Numbered from the stretch's first letter, positions 7,052-16,020 are shown. The stretch: 34,988 nt of DNA from Flavobacterium hydrocarbonoxydans (GCF_009789235.1 NZ_WSTB01000020.1:1-34988); one strand, 5' to 3'. Notes: a model not told the origin generated them from the letters alone. Made by a program: numbers and translations.

Positions 7052-8239
7052 ATGAATAAATTTAAATATTTCTTTATTTTACTACTGATGGCAGGGGTAA
7101 GCTTGGTTTCGTGTAATAAAGATGATAATGATGTTACCATTGTACCACCAAGAGATCAGGGAGTACAATATACTCAAGATATTGAAACTATTGAAAATTA
7201 CCTGAATACACATTATATTGTAGTGTCTGAAAATATGGATGTTAAAATTGACTCTATTAATGATCCAACGACACAACTACCAATTATGTCTTATAAGACA
7301 AATAGCGGGACTACTTTTCCTCAATTAAAAACAAAAAATGTCAATTTATACGGTGTTGATTTTTTAGTTTATTATTTAATTTTAAGAGAAGGTGTAAATG
7401 AAAACCCTACCAATACTGATGGTGTTTTAGCAGCTTACAATGGTGATTATCTAACTCGTGTAGAAAAAACGGAGACAAAACCGCTTTATGTTAAGCAAAC
7501 AACTTTTGAAACAGTATTGTATCCACAAAGTTTCCTGAACTTGTATGGAGTTATTACAGGATGGAGTGAAATTTTTCCATTATTTAAATCCGGTAATTAT
7601 AGTGCAAACGCTGCGGGTGAAATAACTTATACAGATTTTGGCGCAGGTGTAATTTTTATTCCTTCCGGATTGGGGTATTTTGCTTCAGGAAGTGCATCTA
7701 TTCCTGCTTACGCACCTCTTGTTTTTAGTTTCAAATTGTACGATGTGCAACGCTCAGATACGGACGGAGATGGAGTTTTAGATCTTTATGAAGATTTAAA
7801 TAAAGATCATTTTGTTTATGATTTCCGAAATACGACCAGATATCCTAGTGGAGCTCCTGGTGGAAAAAATCTTGATGATACTGATGGTGATGGTATTCCG
7901 GACTTCTTAGATATAGATGATGATGGAGATTCTTTTTCAACTTTGCTTGAGGTGACTAAGGCAGATGGAGAAATTGGGAAAGTTGGTGAGATTAACTACG
8001 GACCAAGTAAATATTTTCCTTTTGATGCTTTTACTGTAGCTGATAATCCTGCTACACCTAATGATGATGAAAGTTTGAATACTGAACCAAGAGGCATTCC
8101 TAGAAGACCTACAGGGGCTCTTGCAGACCCTACTAAGGTTGAATCTGCAACTAATAAGAGAAAATACATAGAGACTGATTATACGGATAATTCGAGGTTA
8201 AGAATTTATTTGGATAAAACCTACCCTATTAAGAATTAA
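7052..8239 (+). CDS. FKBP-type prolyl isomerase lipoprotein with calcium-type repeats
   Basis: A 395-residue lipoprotein with lipobox Cys21 (SLVSCNKDD). Residues ~85-230 form an FKBP domain: GVITGWSEIFPLF, then GVIFIPSGLGYF and IPAYAPLVFSFKLYDV, which match the usual V..GW.e, IPs.l.YG and IP..apLvF motifs. An FKBP isomerizes X-Pro bonds, here outside the cytoplasm. The domain is followed by two thrombospondin type 3/EF-like acidic loops, DTDGDGVLDLYED and DTDGDGIPDFLDIDDDGDS, which probably bind calcium. The C-terminal ~110 residues are unassigned. Related FKBP lipoproteins occur among gliding-associated proteins of Flavobacterium, but I see no gliding genes nearby. A terminator follows 30 bp after the stop. 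Confidence 0.85.
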   Translation: MNKFKYFFILLLMAGVSLVSCNKDDNDVTIVPPRDQGVQYTQDIETIENYLNTHYIVVSENMDVKIDSINDPTTQLPIMSYKTNSGTTFPQLKTKNVNLYGVDFLVYYLILREGVNENPTNTDGVLAAYNGDYLTRVEKTETKPLYVKQTTFETVLYPQSFLNLYGVITGWSEIFPLFKSGNYSANAAGEITYTDFGAGVIFIPSGLGYFASGSASIPAYAPLVFSFKLYDVQRSDTDGDGVLDLYEDLNKDHFVYDFRNTTRYPSGAPGGKNLDDTDGDGIPDFLDIDDDGDSFSTLLEVTKADGEIGKVGEINYGPSKYFPFDAFTVADNPATPNDDESLNTEPRGIPRRPTGALADPTKVESATNKRKYIETDYTDNSRLRIYLDKTYPIKN

Positions 8240-8266
8240 ATTTTAGTTTAACTAAAGATATTATTG

Positions 8267-8296
8267 AGCCTCGAAAGTAATTTCGGGGTTTTTTTT
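8267..8296 (+). terminator. Terminator of the FKBP gene
   Basis: The stem CCTCGAAA-GTAA-TTTCGGGG is followed by eight T. Confidence 0.85.
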
Positions 8297-8333
8297 ATGG
8301 TTACTATTGAGTAAAATATTTAATGATAAGAAA

Positions 8334-8367
8334 TAAAAAAAGCCGATTTCATAACGAAATCGGCTTT
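8334..8367 (-). terminator. Terminator of the transketolase operon
   Basis: On the minus strand the 10-bp perfect stem AGCCGATTTC/GAAATCGGCT with a 5-base loop is followed by a T run. It lies 26 bp after the C-terminal transketolase subunit. Confidence 0.88.
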
Positions 8368-8392
8368 AATGTGTTTTTAGAAAAACTAAAAA

Positions 8393-9346
8393 TTATTTTC
8401 TTTTGATCACTCTTTCAACAGCTGCAACAATTGCTTGGTTGTTTAGTTTATATTTCTCCATTAATTGCTCAGGAGTTCCAGACTCACCAAAACTGTCTTG
8501 TACTGCTACAAATTCTTGTGGAGTAGGATTGTTTAAAGCTAATACACCTGAAACACTTTCGCCAAGACCACCCAAAATGTTGTGTTCTTCAGCAGTTACA
8601 ATACATTTAGTTTTAACTACAGATTTCAAAATAGCTTCTGCGTCTAATGGTTTAATGGTGTGAATGTTGATTACTTCAGCAGAAATTCCTTTTGCTTCAA
8701 GAGCTTCAGCAGCGATAAGCGCTTCCCAAACCAAGTGTCCTGTTGCAACGATAGTTACATCAGTTCCTTCGTTTAATAAAATGGCTTTCCCGATTACGAA
8801 AGGCTCGTCAGCAGGAGTAAAGTTAGGTACGACCGGACGTCCGAAACGCAAATAAGCCGGACCATGGTGATCTGCCAATGCTAAAGTAGCTGCTTTAGTC
8901 TGATTGTAGTCACAAGTGTTGATTACTGTCATTCCTGGCAACATTTTCATTAATCCAATATCTTCTAAGATCTGGTGTGTTGCACCGTCTTCACCTAGTG
9001 TTAAACCAGCGTGAGAAGCACAAATTTTTACGTTTTTATCAGAGTAAGCTACAGATTGACGAATCTGGTCGTAAACTCTTCCTGTAGAGAAGTTGGCGAA
9101 AGTTCCTGTAAAAGGAATTTTTCCTCCAATGGTTAAACCCGCTGCAATACCAATCATGTTGGCTTCTGCAATACCAATCTGGAAAAAACGCTCCGGGTGA
9201 TTTTTCTTGAAATCATCAAATTTTAATGATCCAATTAAATCAGCACAAAGTGCTACCACATTTTCGTTTTTCTGACCCAATTCAGTCATTCCCGCTCCAA
9301 AACCCGAACGAGTATCTTTACTTCCTGTATTTGTATATTTTTTCAT
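8393..9346 (-). CDS. Transketolase, C-terminal subunit
   Basis: A 317-residue protein corresponding to the pyrimidine-binding and C-terminal domains of transketolase/DXS-type enzymes. The catalytic region reads RFFQIGIAEANMIGIAAGL, with the Glu that activates the thiamin ring. It is followed by GRVYDQIRQSVAYS and by the histidine-containing ASHAGLTLGEDGATHQ. The C-terminal swivelling domain runs from ~190 to the end. It works with the subunit encoded just upstream to move two-carbon units between sugar phosphates in the non-oxidative pentose phosphate pathway. It is the second gene of the operon (78-bp gap). Confidence 0.94.
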   Translation of the reverse strand: MKKYTNTGSKDTRSGFGAGMTELGQKNENVVALCADLIGSLKFDDFKKNHPERFFQIGIAEANMIGIAAGLTIGGKIPFTGTFANFSTGRVYDQIRQSVAYSDKNVKICASHAGLTLGEDGATHQILEDIGLMKMLPGMTVINTCDYNQTKAATLALADHHGPAYLRFGRPVVPNFTPADEPFVIGKAILLNEGTDVTIVATGHLVWEALIAAEALEAKGISAEVINIHTIKPLDAEAILKSVVKTKCIVTAEEHNILGGLGESVSGVLALNNPTPQEFVAVQDSFGESGTPEQLMEKYKLNNQAIVAAVERVIKRK

Positions 9347-9424
9347 TTAATTTTCTTTTTGAGATGCTTCGTTATACAGTAATTATTTTTTTGTAAAAAA
9401 AAGTTTACTGATAGAAAGCCTTTT

Positions 9425-10276
9425 TTAATAATCGATTTGGTCTGCAGAATAGTTTTGAGCTAAAGCACTCGCTAATTGATCATTGTTTGGTGCTTTACCA
9501 TGCCAAGCATGCGTGTGCATCATAAAATCAACTCCGTTACCCATTTCGGTATGTAATAAAACACAAACTGGTTTTCCTTTTCCTGTTTTAGATTTTGCAT
9601 CTGCAAATCCGGCTAAAATAGCGTCAATGCTGTTACCTTCTTTAATGTCGATAACATCCCAGTCAAAAGCTTCAAATTTTGCACGGATGCTTCCCATTGG
9701 CAAAACTTCGTCTGTTGTTCCGTCAATTTGTTTTCCGTTAAGGTCAATCGTTGCAATAATGTTATCTACTTTTTTAGCAGAAGCATACATAATTGCTTCC
9801 CAGTTTTGACCTTCTTGTAATTCGCCATCACCATGCAAAGTATATACCAAATGATTATCGCCATTTAATTTTTTTGCCTGAGCTGCACCAAGTGCAACAG
9901 ACATACCCTGACCCAAAGAACCAGAAGCAATACGTACTCCAGGTAATCCTTCGTGAGTGGTTGGGTGTCCTTGTAAACGAGAATTTAGCAATCTAAAAGT
10001 CGCTAATTCTGAAATAGGAAAATATCCGCTACGAGCTAAAACGCTATAAAATACTGGGGAAATGTGTCCGTTTGAAAGGAAGAAAAGATCTTCTCCAATT
10101 CCGTCCATATCAAAACCTTCTTTGCGGTCCATAATGCTTTGGTAAAGTGTTACCAAAAATTCAGTACAACCTAATGAACCACCTGGGTGGCCTGAGTTGA
10201 CAGCATGTACCATTCGAAGAATATCTCTTCTTACTTGGATAGTTAAATCGCTTAATTGTTGTGTGTTAGGCTTCAT
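9425..10276 (-). CDS. Transketolase, N-terminal (thiamin-binding) subunit
   Basis: A 283-residue protein equal to the first half of a full-length transketolase. It shows HAVNSGHPGGSLG near residues 24-36, GHISPVFYSVLA, the SGSLGQGMSVALGAA segment and the thiamin diphosphate/Mg motif GDGELQEGQNWEA. The distal Asn is in IDLNGKQIDG. The enzyme is split over two genes, as in many Bacteroidota and archaea, and this gene comes first in the minus-strand operon. A good TAnnTTTG promoter lies 26 bp upstream. Confidence 0.94.
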   Translation of the reverse strand: MKPNTQQLSDLTIQVRRDILRMVHAVNSGHPGGSLGCTEFLVTLYQSIMDRKEGFDMDGIGEDLFFLSNGHISPVFYSVLARSGYFPISELATFRLLNSRLQGHPTTHEGLPGVRIASGSLGQGMSVALGAAQAKKLNGDNHLVYTLHGDGELQEGQNWEAIMYASAKKVDNIIATIDLNGKQIDGTTDEVLPMGSIRAKFEAFDWDVIDIKEGNSIDAILAGFADAKSKTGKGKPVCVLLHTEMGNGVDFMMHTHAWHGKAPNNDQLASALAQNYSADQIDY

Positions 10277-10301
10277 TTTTTGTATAAAATTTAAACTGGA
10301 G

Positions 10302-10332
10302 CAAAAGTAATTTTTATTTTGCGGTAAGACAA
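10302..10332 (-). promoter_or_regulatory. Promoter of the transketolase operon
   Basis: On the minus strand TTG-N20-TACTTTTG matches the Bacteroidota promoter consensus, and the start codon is 26 bp beyond. The rest of the gap (10333-10573) holds only the palindrome ACTTTATAAAGT near 10503 and no gene that I can see. Confidence 0.62.
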
Positions 10333-10573
10333 GTCATTTTTAAGGAAATATGTTATATTCAGTCGTTGTCGTTTTGGCTTCTGTTTTTTGAAAATTCAGC
10401 AACAGAATGGGTGTAAATCATTAAAATTAATGGTTTTAAGACTACCTGAATCGGTTTTTGCGTCATGATTTCGAAGTTTTTTGATGCAGTTAAGCTTTAT
10501 TAATACTTTATAAAGTGTAGTTTAATCCCAATCACTATGATTTTTAATGTTTTTTGAAAGATAAACGGAATAA

Positions 10574-11434
10574 TTATTTAATTTCTTTAATGTCTCTCCA
10601 GGTAATCAGCTGAATATTATTTTCCTGAAGCTTTAGTTTACAGGCTTCACTGGTGAAATAATCAAAATCCAATTGTCTCCATTCGGCGCCAAAGTTTGGG
10701 TGATTTATGGTGATTCCCTGCATTTCAAATTCGTCAAAAGCGGGGTGGAGCAGGCAAATATTAAAACCGGGTTTTATATTATCTAATGCTTTTTCATAAT
10801 GATTGATGAATTCTCCTTTTTCGAAATCGGCAAAATTTCCTATGATGATTTTGTCAGCAACAACGATGTCTTCAAAATCATATTCTTCGTCGGATAAGCG
10901 AACTTCTTCCAGGAATTCTTTGGTAATAAATACAGGCAGGTTGAAGATTTTTCCAACCTCTTTGTAAATGTTAAAAAACTCTGGAGTTACGCCTATACTG
11001 TACATGTGTGCATCAAGGTGTGTAGGCTGTACACCAAGATGAATTGCTTTTTCGACTTGGGCAATGAGTTCTTTTTTTACCTCGTCTGGTTTTGCATTGT
11101 TTTTAAAATCGAGTCTTTTTCTATAGAAATGGCCGTTTTCGTCGACTAAACTTGGAACTTCTGAAACAGGAAGTACGGGCCCGAATTTATAAGTTTCCCA
11201 TTCGCAGGTTAAAGTCAGGTGAACGCCTCCATCAAATTGTGGATTGTTTTTGGCAAAAAGACACATTTCGTACGACCACGGGCAAGGCATCATGATGCTG
11301 TACGAATTCATGCTTCCGTTTTGAAGGGCTTGTATGGTGGCCTGATTTTCGGAGTGTGATAATCCTGCGTCGTCGGCGTGGATGATTAAGAGTTTTGCGT
11401 CTTCAGCGTAGCCTAATTTTTGTGCTAAATTCAT
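10574..11434 (-). CDS. YdjC/ChbG-family carbohydrate deacetylase
   Basis: A 286-residue protein of the YdjC-like polysaccharide deacetylase fold. The metal-site motifs are in order: LLIIHADDAGLS near residues 15-26 (the DD pair), GVHLTLTCEW near 70-79 (His) and PTHLDAHMYS near 138-147 (HxxxH). LLHPAFDE follows near 230. Characterised relatives such as ChbG remove an acetyl group from N-acetylated chito-oligosaccharides, but the substrate here is not known. It has no signal peptide. It is monocistronic, with a TAAATTTG box about 26 bp before the start. Confidence 0.85.
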   Translation of the reverse strand: MNLAQKLGYAEDAKLLIIHADDAGLSHSENQATIQALQNGSMNSYSIMMPCPWSYEMCLFAKNNPQFDGGVHLTLTCEWETYKFGPVLPVSEVPSLVDENGHFYRKRLDFKNNAKPDEVKKELIAQVEKAIHLGVQPTHLDAHMYSIGVTPEFFNIYKEVGKIFNLPVFITKEFLEEVRLSDEEYDFEDIVVADKIIIGNFADFEKGEFINHYEKALDNIKPGFNICLLHPAFDEFEMQGITINHPNFGAEWRQLDFDYFTSEACKLKLQENNIQLITWRDIKEIK

Positions 11435-11459
11435 TTTTGGGAAATTTTATTTTTTCTTC

Positions 11460-11467
11460 CAAATTTA
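11460..11467 (-). promoter_or_regulatory. -7 promoter box of the YdjC-type gene
   Basis: The minus strand reads TAAATTTG, which fits TAnnTTTG and sits 26 bp before the start codon. No clear -33 TTG is seen. Confidence 0.45.
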
Positions 11468-11488
11468 ATATTTCTAATGGAATTGGAG

Positions 11489-11612
11489 CGTTCTTTTTTA
11501 TGCGTTAGGGATAGAGGCGGTATCTCCCGATTTAGAAAAACAAGGCTTTTTCAGCCGTAGTTTTTGTTAATCGGGAATAAAGCCGAAAGCCCGACCGGAG
11601 GGAACGCCCAAA
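11489..11612. repeat. Structured intergenic repeat, Flavobacterium type
   Basis: GC-richer than its surroundings. It starts around GCGTTAGGGATAGAGGCGG and ends around GAAAGCCCGACCGGAGGGAA. The middle folds through TCCCGATT/AATCGGGA around an inner AAAACAAGGCT/AGCC...TTTTTGTT hairpin. I recall very similar sequences scattered between genes in Flavobacterium. It shares the GATAGAAGCG-type motif with the repeat at 34747. After it, 11613-11655 carries three AAATTCCAA-type direct repeats. Confidence 0.6.
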
Positions 11613-11671
11613 AAATTGAAATTCCAATCTTTTAAATTCCAAATTCCAAACTTACAGGATGCTAAAAAATC

Positions 11672-11705
11672 ATTAGATAATTTTCTAATTGACAAATTAT
11701 CTAAT
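11672..11705. repeat. 12-bp perfect inverted repeat
   Basis: ATTAGATAATTT and AAATTATCTAAT are separated by 10 bases, 26 bp upstream of the tgt promoter box. It could be a weak hairpin or a binding site; neither is shown. Confidence 0.55.
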
Positions 11706-11730
11706 TAATTAAATTTCCCTGAAATTAACC

Positions 11731-11738
11731 TATCTTTG
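11731..11738 (+). promoter_or_regulatory. -7 promoter box of tgt
   Basis: TATCTTTG fits TAnnTTTG and lies 20 bp before the start codon, which implies a very short leader. Confidence 0.5.
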
Positions 11739-11758
11739 CCGACTGAAAAAAGAAACAG

Positions 11759-12889
11759 ATGAAGTTTGATTTATTACAAAAAGATCCGCAATCGAAAGCC
11801 AGAGCAGGAAGTATAACTACTGACCATGGTGTGATTGAAACCCCTATTTTTATGCCTGTTGGAACCGTTGCTTCTGTAAAAGGAGTGCACCAACGCGAAC
11901 TGAAGGAAGATATTAATCCAGATATTATTCTTGGGAATACGTATCATTTGTATTTGCGTCCGCAGACCGAAATTTTGGAGAAAGCGGGTGGTTTGCATAA
12001 ATTTATGAATTGGGACCGTAATATTTTGACAGATTCTGGCGGATATCAGGTATATTCTCTTTCGAATAATAGAAAAATTAAGGAAGAAGGAGTAAAGTTT
12101 AAATCGCATATTGACGGTTCGTACCACTTTTTTTCACCTGAAAGTGTAATGGAAATTCAGCGTACTATTGGGGCTGATATTATCATGGCTTTTGACGAAT
12201 GTACGCCTTATCCTTGCGATTACAGATACGCACAACGCTCGATGCACATGACGCACCGCTGGCTGGACCGTTGTATCAATCATTTGGACAAAGTGCCTTA
12301 TAAATATGGGTATGAGCAAACGTTTTTTCCGATTGTTCAGGGAAGTACGTATAAAGATTTACGCCGTCAGTCGGCGGAATATATTGCCAATTCGGGTCAG
12401 CAGGGAAATGCTATTGGAGGACTTTCAGTAGGAGAACCGGCTGAAGAAATGTACGCTATGACTGAGGTTGTTTGCGAAATTTTGCCAGAAGACAAACCTC
12501 GTTATTTGATGGGCGTTGGAACTCCGATAAACATTTTGGAGAATATTGCCTTAGGAATTGATATGTTCGATTGTGTGATGCCAACACGTAACGCCAGAAA
12601 CGGAATGCTGTTTACGGCAAACGGAACCATCAACATCAAAAATAAAAAGTGGGAAGCTGATTTTTCTCCAATTGATGAAATGGGGCATACTTTTGTTGAT
12701 ACTGAATATACTAAAGCGTATTTGCGTCACTTGTTTGCTGCCAACGAATATTTAGGAAAACAAATTGCTACGATTCATAATCTTGGTTTCTATATGTGGT
12801 TGGTTCGTGAGGCTAGAAAACATATCTTAGCAGGCGATTTCAGACCATGGAAAGAAATGATGGTTAAAAATATGAGTCAAAGACTATAA
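11759..12889 (+). CDS. tgt: tRNA-guanine(34) transglycosylase (queuine transferase)
   Basis: A 376-residue cytosolic enzyme that exchanges guanine 34 of GUN-anticodon tRNAs for the queuosine precursor. Catalytic and binding motifs are intact: ILTDSGGYQVYSL near residues 87-99 (general acid/base Asp), GGLSVGEP near 220, MGVGTP near 250, and the nucleophile Asp in FDCVMPTRNARNG near 268-280. The zinc site is unusual. In the E. coli enzyme this region contains CxCxxC followed by HN. Here the aligned positions are Gly, Thr and Asp (in IDEMGHTFVDTEY), while the distal IHNL His remains. This may be a lineage-wide trait of Bacteroidota Tgt. It is followed by a hairpin and the LptG-like gene. Confidence 0.95.
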   Translation: MKFDLLQKDPQSKARAGSITTDHGVIETPIFMPVGTVASVKGVHQRELKEDINPDIILGNTYHLYLRPQTEILEKAGGLHKFMNWDRNILTDSGGYQVYSLSNNRKIKEEGVKFKSHIDGSYHFFSPESVMEIQRTIGADIIMAFDECTPYPCDYRYAQRSMHMTHRWLDRCINHLDKVPYKYGYEQTFFPIVQGSTYKDLRRQSAEYIANSGQQGNAIGGLSVGEPAEEMYAMTEVVCEILPEDKPRYLMGVGTPINILENIALGIDMFDCVMPTRNARNGMLFTANGTINIKNKKWEADFSPIDEMGHTFVDTEYTKAYLRHLFAANEYLGKQIATIHNLGFYMWLVREARKHILAGDFRPWKEMMVKNMSQRL

Positions 12890-12894
12890 AATTA

Positions 12895-12964
12895 GTTTCA
12901 GGTTTCAAGTTTCAGGTTCTTTTAGCAACCTGAAACCTGAAACTTGAAACTTGAAACTTGAAAC
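12895..12964. repeat. Iterated TTTCAGG/CCTGAAAC hairpin repeat
   Basis: Copies of GTTTCA(A/G)G on the left and CCTGAAAC/CTTGAAAC on the right form a long imperfect hairpin between tgt and the permease gene. The stacked CTTGAAA 7-mers on the right look like slippage. It may attenuate read-through, but there is no T run. Confidence 0.65.
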
Positions 12965-12973
12965 AAAAGTTTT

Positions 12974-14062
12974 ATGTTAACAATAATAGATAAATACATC
13001 TTAAAACGATATTTAGCCACTTTTTCGGTTATGATACTGTTGTTTATACCCATCGGGATTGTAATTGACGTGTCTGAAAAGGTAAATAAAATGTTGGAAA
13101 ACAAAATTCCGTTTACTGAAATTGCCATCTATTATTACAATTTTACCATTTATTTTGCCAATTCCCTTTTTCCGATATTTTTGTTTTTATCGGTGATTTG
13201 GTTTACTTCAAAACTGGCTAATAATACAGAAATCATTGCTGTATTGAGTTCCGGGATTTCTTTTACACGCTTTTTACGGCCTTATATTATTGGCGCTTCG
13301 ATAGTTTCGGTTTTTGTTTTATTGATGGGATTTTTTATCGTTCCTGCAGCTAGTGAAGGTTTTAATAATTTTAGATATACGTACTTAAAAGGAGGTGGGA
13401 AAGAAGCCATGCGCGGCGATAACACCAATGTATATAGACAAATTAACGACAATGATTTTATTTTTGTAAATAGTTTTAATGATGAGTCTAAAACGGCTTT
13501 TAATTTTACCTTGGAACATTTTGAAAAAGATAAACTGGTTTATAAAATTACGGCCAATCGCATCAAATGGAATCCAAAAGAAAAAACATATACTTTATAC
13601 GATTATACTAAAAGAACCGTAGGAGTACTGAATGATAAGATCGAAAAAGCCCCAGAAAAAACTAAAGCATTCAAATTTGAACTGGAAGATTTAACTCCGG
13701 TAGTTTATATTGCTGAGACACTTACCTTAGGAAAATTATACGATTTTATCGAAAAAGAAAAAAAGCGTGGTTCAGGTAATATCAACACCTATATGGTCGT
13801 GCTTTACAAAAAGTTTAGTGTGCCTATTTCGGCTTTTATCCTGACAATTATTGCGGTTGCTGTTTCGGCTATGAAACGACGAGGCGGAATGGGAGTTAAT
13901 CTTGCTATTGGTATCGCTATTGCTTTTTCATTTGTTTTCTTTGATAAAATATTCGGTACACTTGCCGAAAAATCTACCTTTTCACCTTTATTAGCAGTCT
14001 GGTTTCCTAATATTGCTTTCGGCATACTGGCTGTTTACCTTTTACGTAATGCAAAACGATAA
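12974..14062 (+). CDS. LptF/LptG-family (YjgP/YjgQ) permease
   Basis: A 362-residue inner-membrane protein. It begins with the family signature IDKYILKRYLATFSVMILLF, has three N-terminal membrane segments (about residues 12-35, 50-75 and 95-120), a central soluble beta-jellyroll domain (~130-260), and three C-terminal segments (~270-292, 300-322, 330-355). LptF/LptG pair with the LptB ATPase to extract lipopolysaccharide from the inner membrane. Which of the two this is cannot be decided alone, and no partner gene is in view. The EamA transporter gene overlaps its last 14 bases, so the two are probably translated together. Confidence 0.88.
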   Translation: MLTIIDKYILKRYLATFSVMILLFIPIGIVIDVSEKVNKMLENKIPFTEIAIYYYNFTIYFANSLFPIFLFLSVIWFTSKLANNTEIIAVLSSGISFTRFLRPYIIGASIVSVFVLLMGFFIVPAASEGFNNFRYTYLKGGGKEAMRGDNTNVYRQINDNDFIFVNSFNDESKTAFNFTLEHFEKDKLVYKITANRIKWNPKEKTYTLYDYTKRTVGVLNDKIEKAPEKTKAFKFELEDLTPVVYIAETLTLGKLYDFIEKEKKRGSGNINTYMVVLYKKFSVPISAFILTIIAVAVSAMKRRGGMGVNLAIGIAIAFSFVFFDKIFGTLAEKSTFSPLLAVWFPNIAFGILAVYLLRNAKR

Positions 14063-14936
14063 TCTTAAAAGTTACCTCAATCTACATTTCATTGTTTTTA
14101 TTTGGGGTTTTACCGCCATTTTAGGTGCATTAATAACCATTGATGCCGAGAATTTGGTGTGGTTCAGAATGTTGCTTGCCGGAATTTTTCTGGCAGGTTT
14201 TATTGTTTATAAAAAACAATCATTTAAAATTTCGATTCAGTCTTTTGTCAAATTAATTTTCGTTGGATTGCTGATAGCACTTCATTGGATTTTCTTTTTT
14301 AAAGCCATTCATGTTTCTAATGTTTCTATAACACTTTCGATATTTTCACTGGGTGCTTTTTTTGCGTCTTTACTGGAGCCATTATTTTACGGAAGAAAGA
14401 TTTTATGGTATGAGGTTTTCTTCGGATTGATTATTATCGCTGGTTTAGGATTGATTCTGCAAGTCGAAATTAAATACCTTACAGGCGTTTATTATGCTTT
14501 GGCATCTATAATATTAGGAGTTCTTTTTACCTTAATGAATGGAAAACTAATCGCCAATCACGATTCATCAGTAATTACTTTTTATGAATTTGGAGCTGGT
14601 GTTTTCTTTATTTCACTTTATTTTTTGGTACAGGGAAAATTCGATGCTTCATTTTTTACCATGTCCTTAAATAACTGGCTTTTGTTGTTGCTTTTGGCTT
14701 CGGTTTGTACGGCTTATGCGTTTACAGCTTCGGTAAAAGTGATGCAAAAACTAACGCCTTATACGGTAATGTTAACGACTAATCTTGAGCCGGTTTACGG
14801 AATTATTCTGGCCTATTTTATTTTGGGAGGAAAAGAAAAAATGAGTACTGAGTTTTATATAGGGGCTATAATTATTGTAATAACCGTTATTTTGAACGGG
14901 GTTTTCAAACACTATCAAAACAAAAAAGAAGTGTAA
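14049..14936 (+). CDS. EamA/DMT-family transporter
   Basis: A 295-residue membrane protein with two EamA repeats of about five transmembrane helices each. The first repeat runs from the start LNLHFIVFIWGFTAILGALI through the LEPLFYG region; the second covers ~145-285 and ends with a cytosolic KNKKEV-type tail. Drug/metabolite transporters of this group export amino acids or metabolites; the substrate is unknown. I start at ATG 14049, which overlaps the upstream permease gene by 14 bp, and not at an earlier ATG (14013) lying deeper in that gene, because homologues begin just before the first helix. Confidence 0.87.
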   Translation: MQNDNLKSYLNLHFIVFIWGFTAILGALITIDAENLVWFRMLLAGIFLAGFIVYKKQSFKISIQSFVKLIFVGLLIALHWIFFFKAIHVSNVSITLSIFSLGAFFASLLEPLFYGRKILWYEVFFGLIIIAGLGLILQVEIKYLTGVYYALASIILGVLFTLMNGKLIANHDSSVITFYEFGAGVFFISLYFLVQGKFDASFFTMSLNNWLLLLLLASVCTAYAFTASVKVMQKLTPYTVMLTTNLEPVYGIILAYFILGGKEKMSTEFYIGAIIIVITVILNGVFKHYQNKKEV

Positions 14937-15008
14937 TAGTTTCCTTATTTTTAAATGGCATTTTTATACTTTAAATAACAATTAACTTCGCCAATGATAT
15001 AATATTTT

Positions 15009-15016
15009 TATATTTG
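15009..15016 (+). promoter_or_regulatory. -7 promoter box of accA
   Basis: TATATTTG, an exact TAnnTTTG, lies 32 bp before the accA start codon. Confidence 0.5.
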
Positions 15017-15048
15017 CGGTTCGATTTACAAACAAAATTCAAAAATCC

Positions 15049-16002
15049 ATGGAATATTTAGATTTTGAGCTTCCAATCAAAGAACTTGAAGAACAATTAG
15101 AAAAGTGTGTTGTCATTGGGAAAGAATCTGACGTTGATGTAACACCAACCTGCAAGGAAATCAACAAGAAATTAGAACAAACGAAGAAAGAAATATATAA
15201 AAATCTAACGGCCTGGCAGCGTGTTCAGCTGTCCAGACATCCTAACAGACCATATACGTTAGATTATATCAGAGCCATTTGCGGCGAAACTTTTTTAGAA
15301 CTTCACGGAGACAGAAATTTTAAAGATGATAAAGCAATGGTGGGCGGACTGGGAAAAGTAAACGGGCAATCGTTTATGATTATCGGTCAGCAAAAAGGGT
15401 ATAATACTAAGACCCGTCAGTACCGTAATTTTGGTATGGCAAACCCTGAAGGATACCGTAAAGCACTGCGTTTGATGAAAATGGCAGAGAAATTCGGAAT
15501 TCCGGTTTTGACTTTAGTTGATACTCCGGGTGCTTATCCAGGATTAGAAGCTGAAGAAAGAGGGCAGGGTGAAGCTATTGCGAGAAATATTCTGGAAATG
15601 GTGCGTCTTAAAGTGCCAATTATCACCATTATTGTAGGTGAAGGTGCTTCTGGTGGAGCATTAGGAATAGGTGTAGGAGATAGAGTTTATATGCTTGAGA
15701 ATACCTGGTATTCTGTAATTTCTCCAGAATCCTGTTCTTCTATTCTTTGGAAAAGCTGGGAATACAAAGAGCGTGCAGCGGATGCTTTAAAATTGACTTC
15801 GGCTGATATGAAAAAGAATAATTTAGTAGATGATATTATTCCGGAACCACTAGGAGGAGCACATTATGACAGAGATACCACCTTCAAAACAGTAATCGAA
15901 TATATTACAAAAGGATATAGCGAATTAAAAGACTTATCAACAGCTGAGTTAATTGCCCAAAGAATGGACAAATACAGCAACATGGGTGAGTTTAAAGAAT
16001 AA
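15049..16002 (+). CDS. accA: Acetyl-CoA carboxylase carboxyltransferase, alpha subunit
   Basis: A 317-residue cytosolic subunit. With AccD it moves the carboxyl group from biotin to acetyl-CoA, the committed step of fatty acid synthesis. Family features are the N-terminal coiled segment (LEEQLEKC...), RHPNRPYTLDYI near residue 64, the crotonase-fold oxyanion motifs VDTPGAYPGLEAEERGQGEA and VGEGASGGALGIGVGD, and ENTWYSVISPESCS. Length matches AccA. It has its own promoter box and a strong terminator, so it is probably monocistronic; accD is not in this window. Confidence 0.97.
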   Translation: MEYLDFELPIKELEEQLEKCVVIGKESDVDVTPTCKEINKKLEQTKKEIYKNLTAWQRVQLSRHPNRPYTLDYIRAICGETFLELHGDRNFKDDKAMVGGLGKVNGQSFMIIGQQKGYNTKTRQYRNFGMANPEGYRKALRLMKMAEKFGIPVLTLVDTPGAYPGLEAEERGQGEAIARNILEMVRLKVPIITIIVGEGASGGALGIGVGDRVYMLENTWYSVISPESCSSILWKSWEYKERAADALKLTSADMKKNNLVDDIIPEPLGGAHYDRDTTFKTVIEYITKGYSELKDLSTAELIAQRMDKYSNMGEFKE

Positions 16003-16020
16003 AATCATACAAAATGATCT

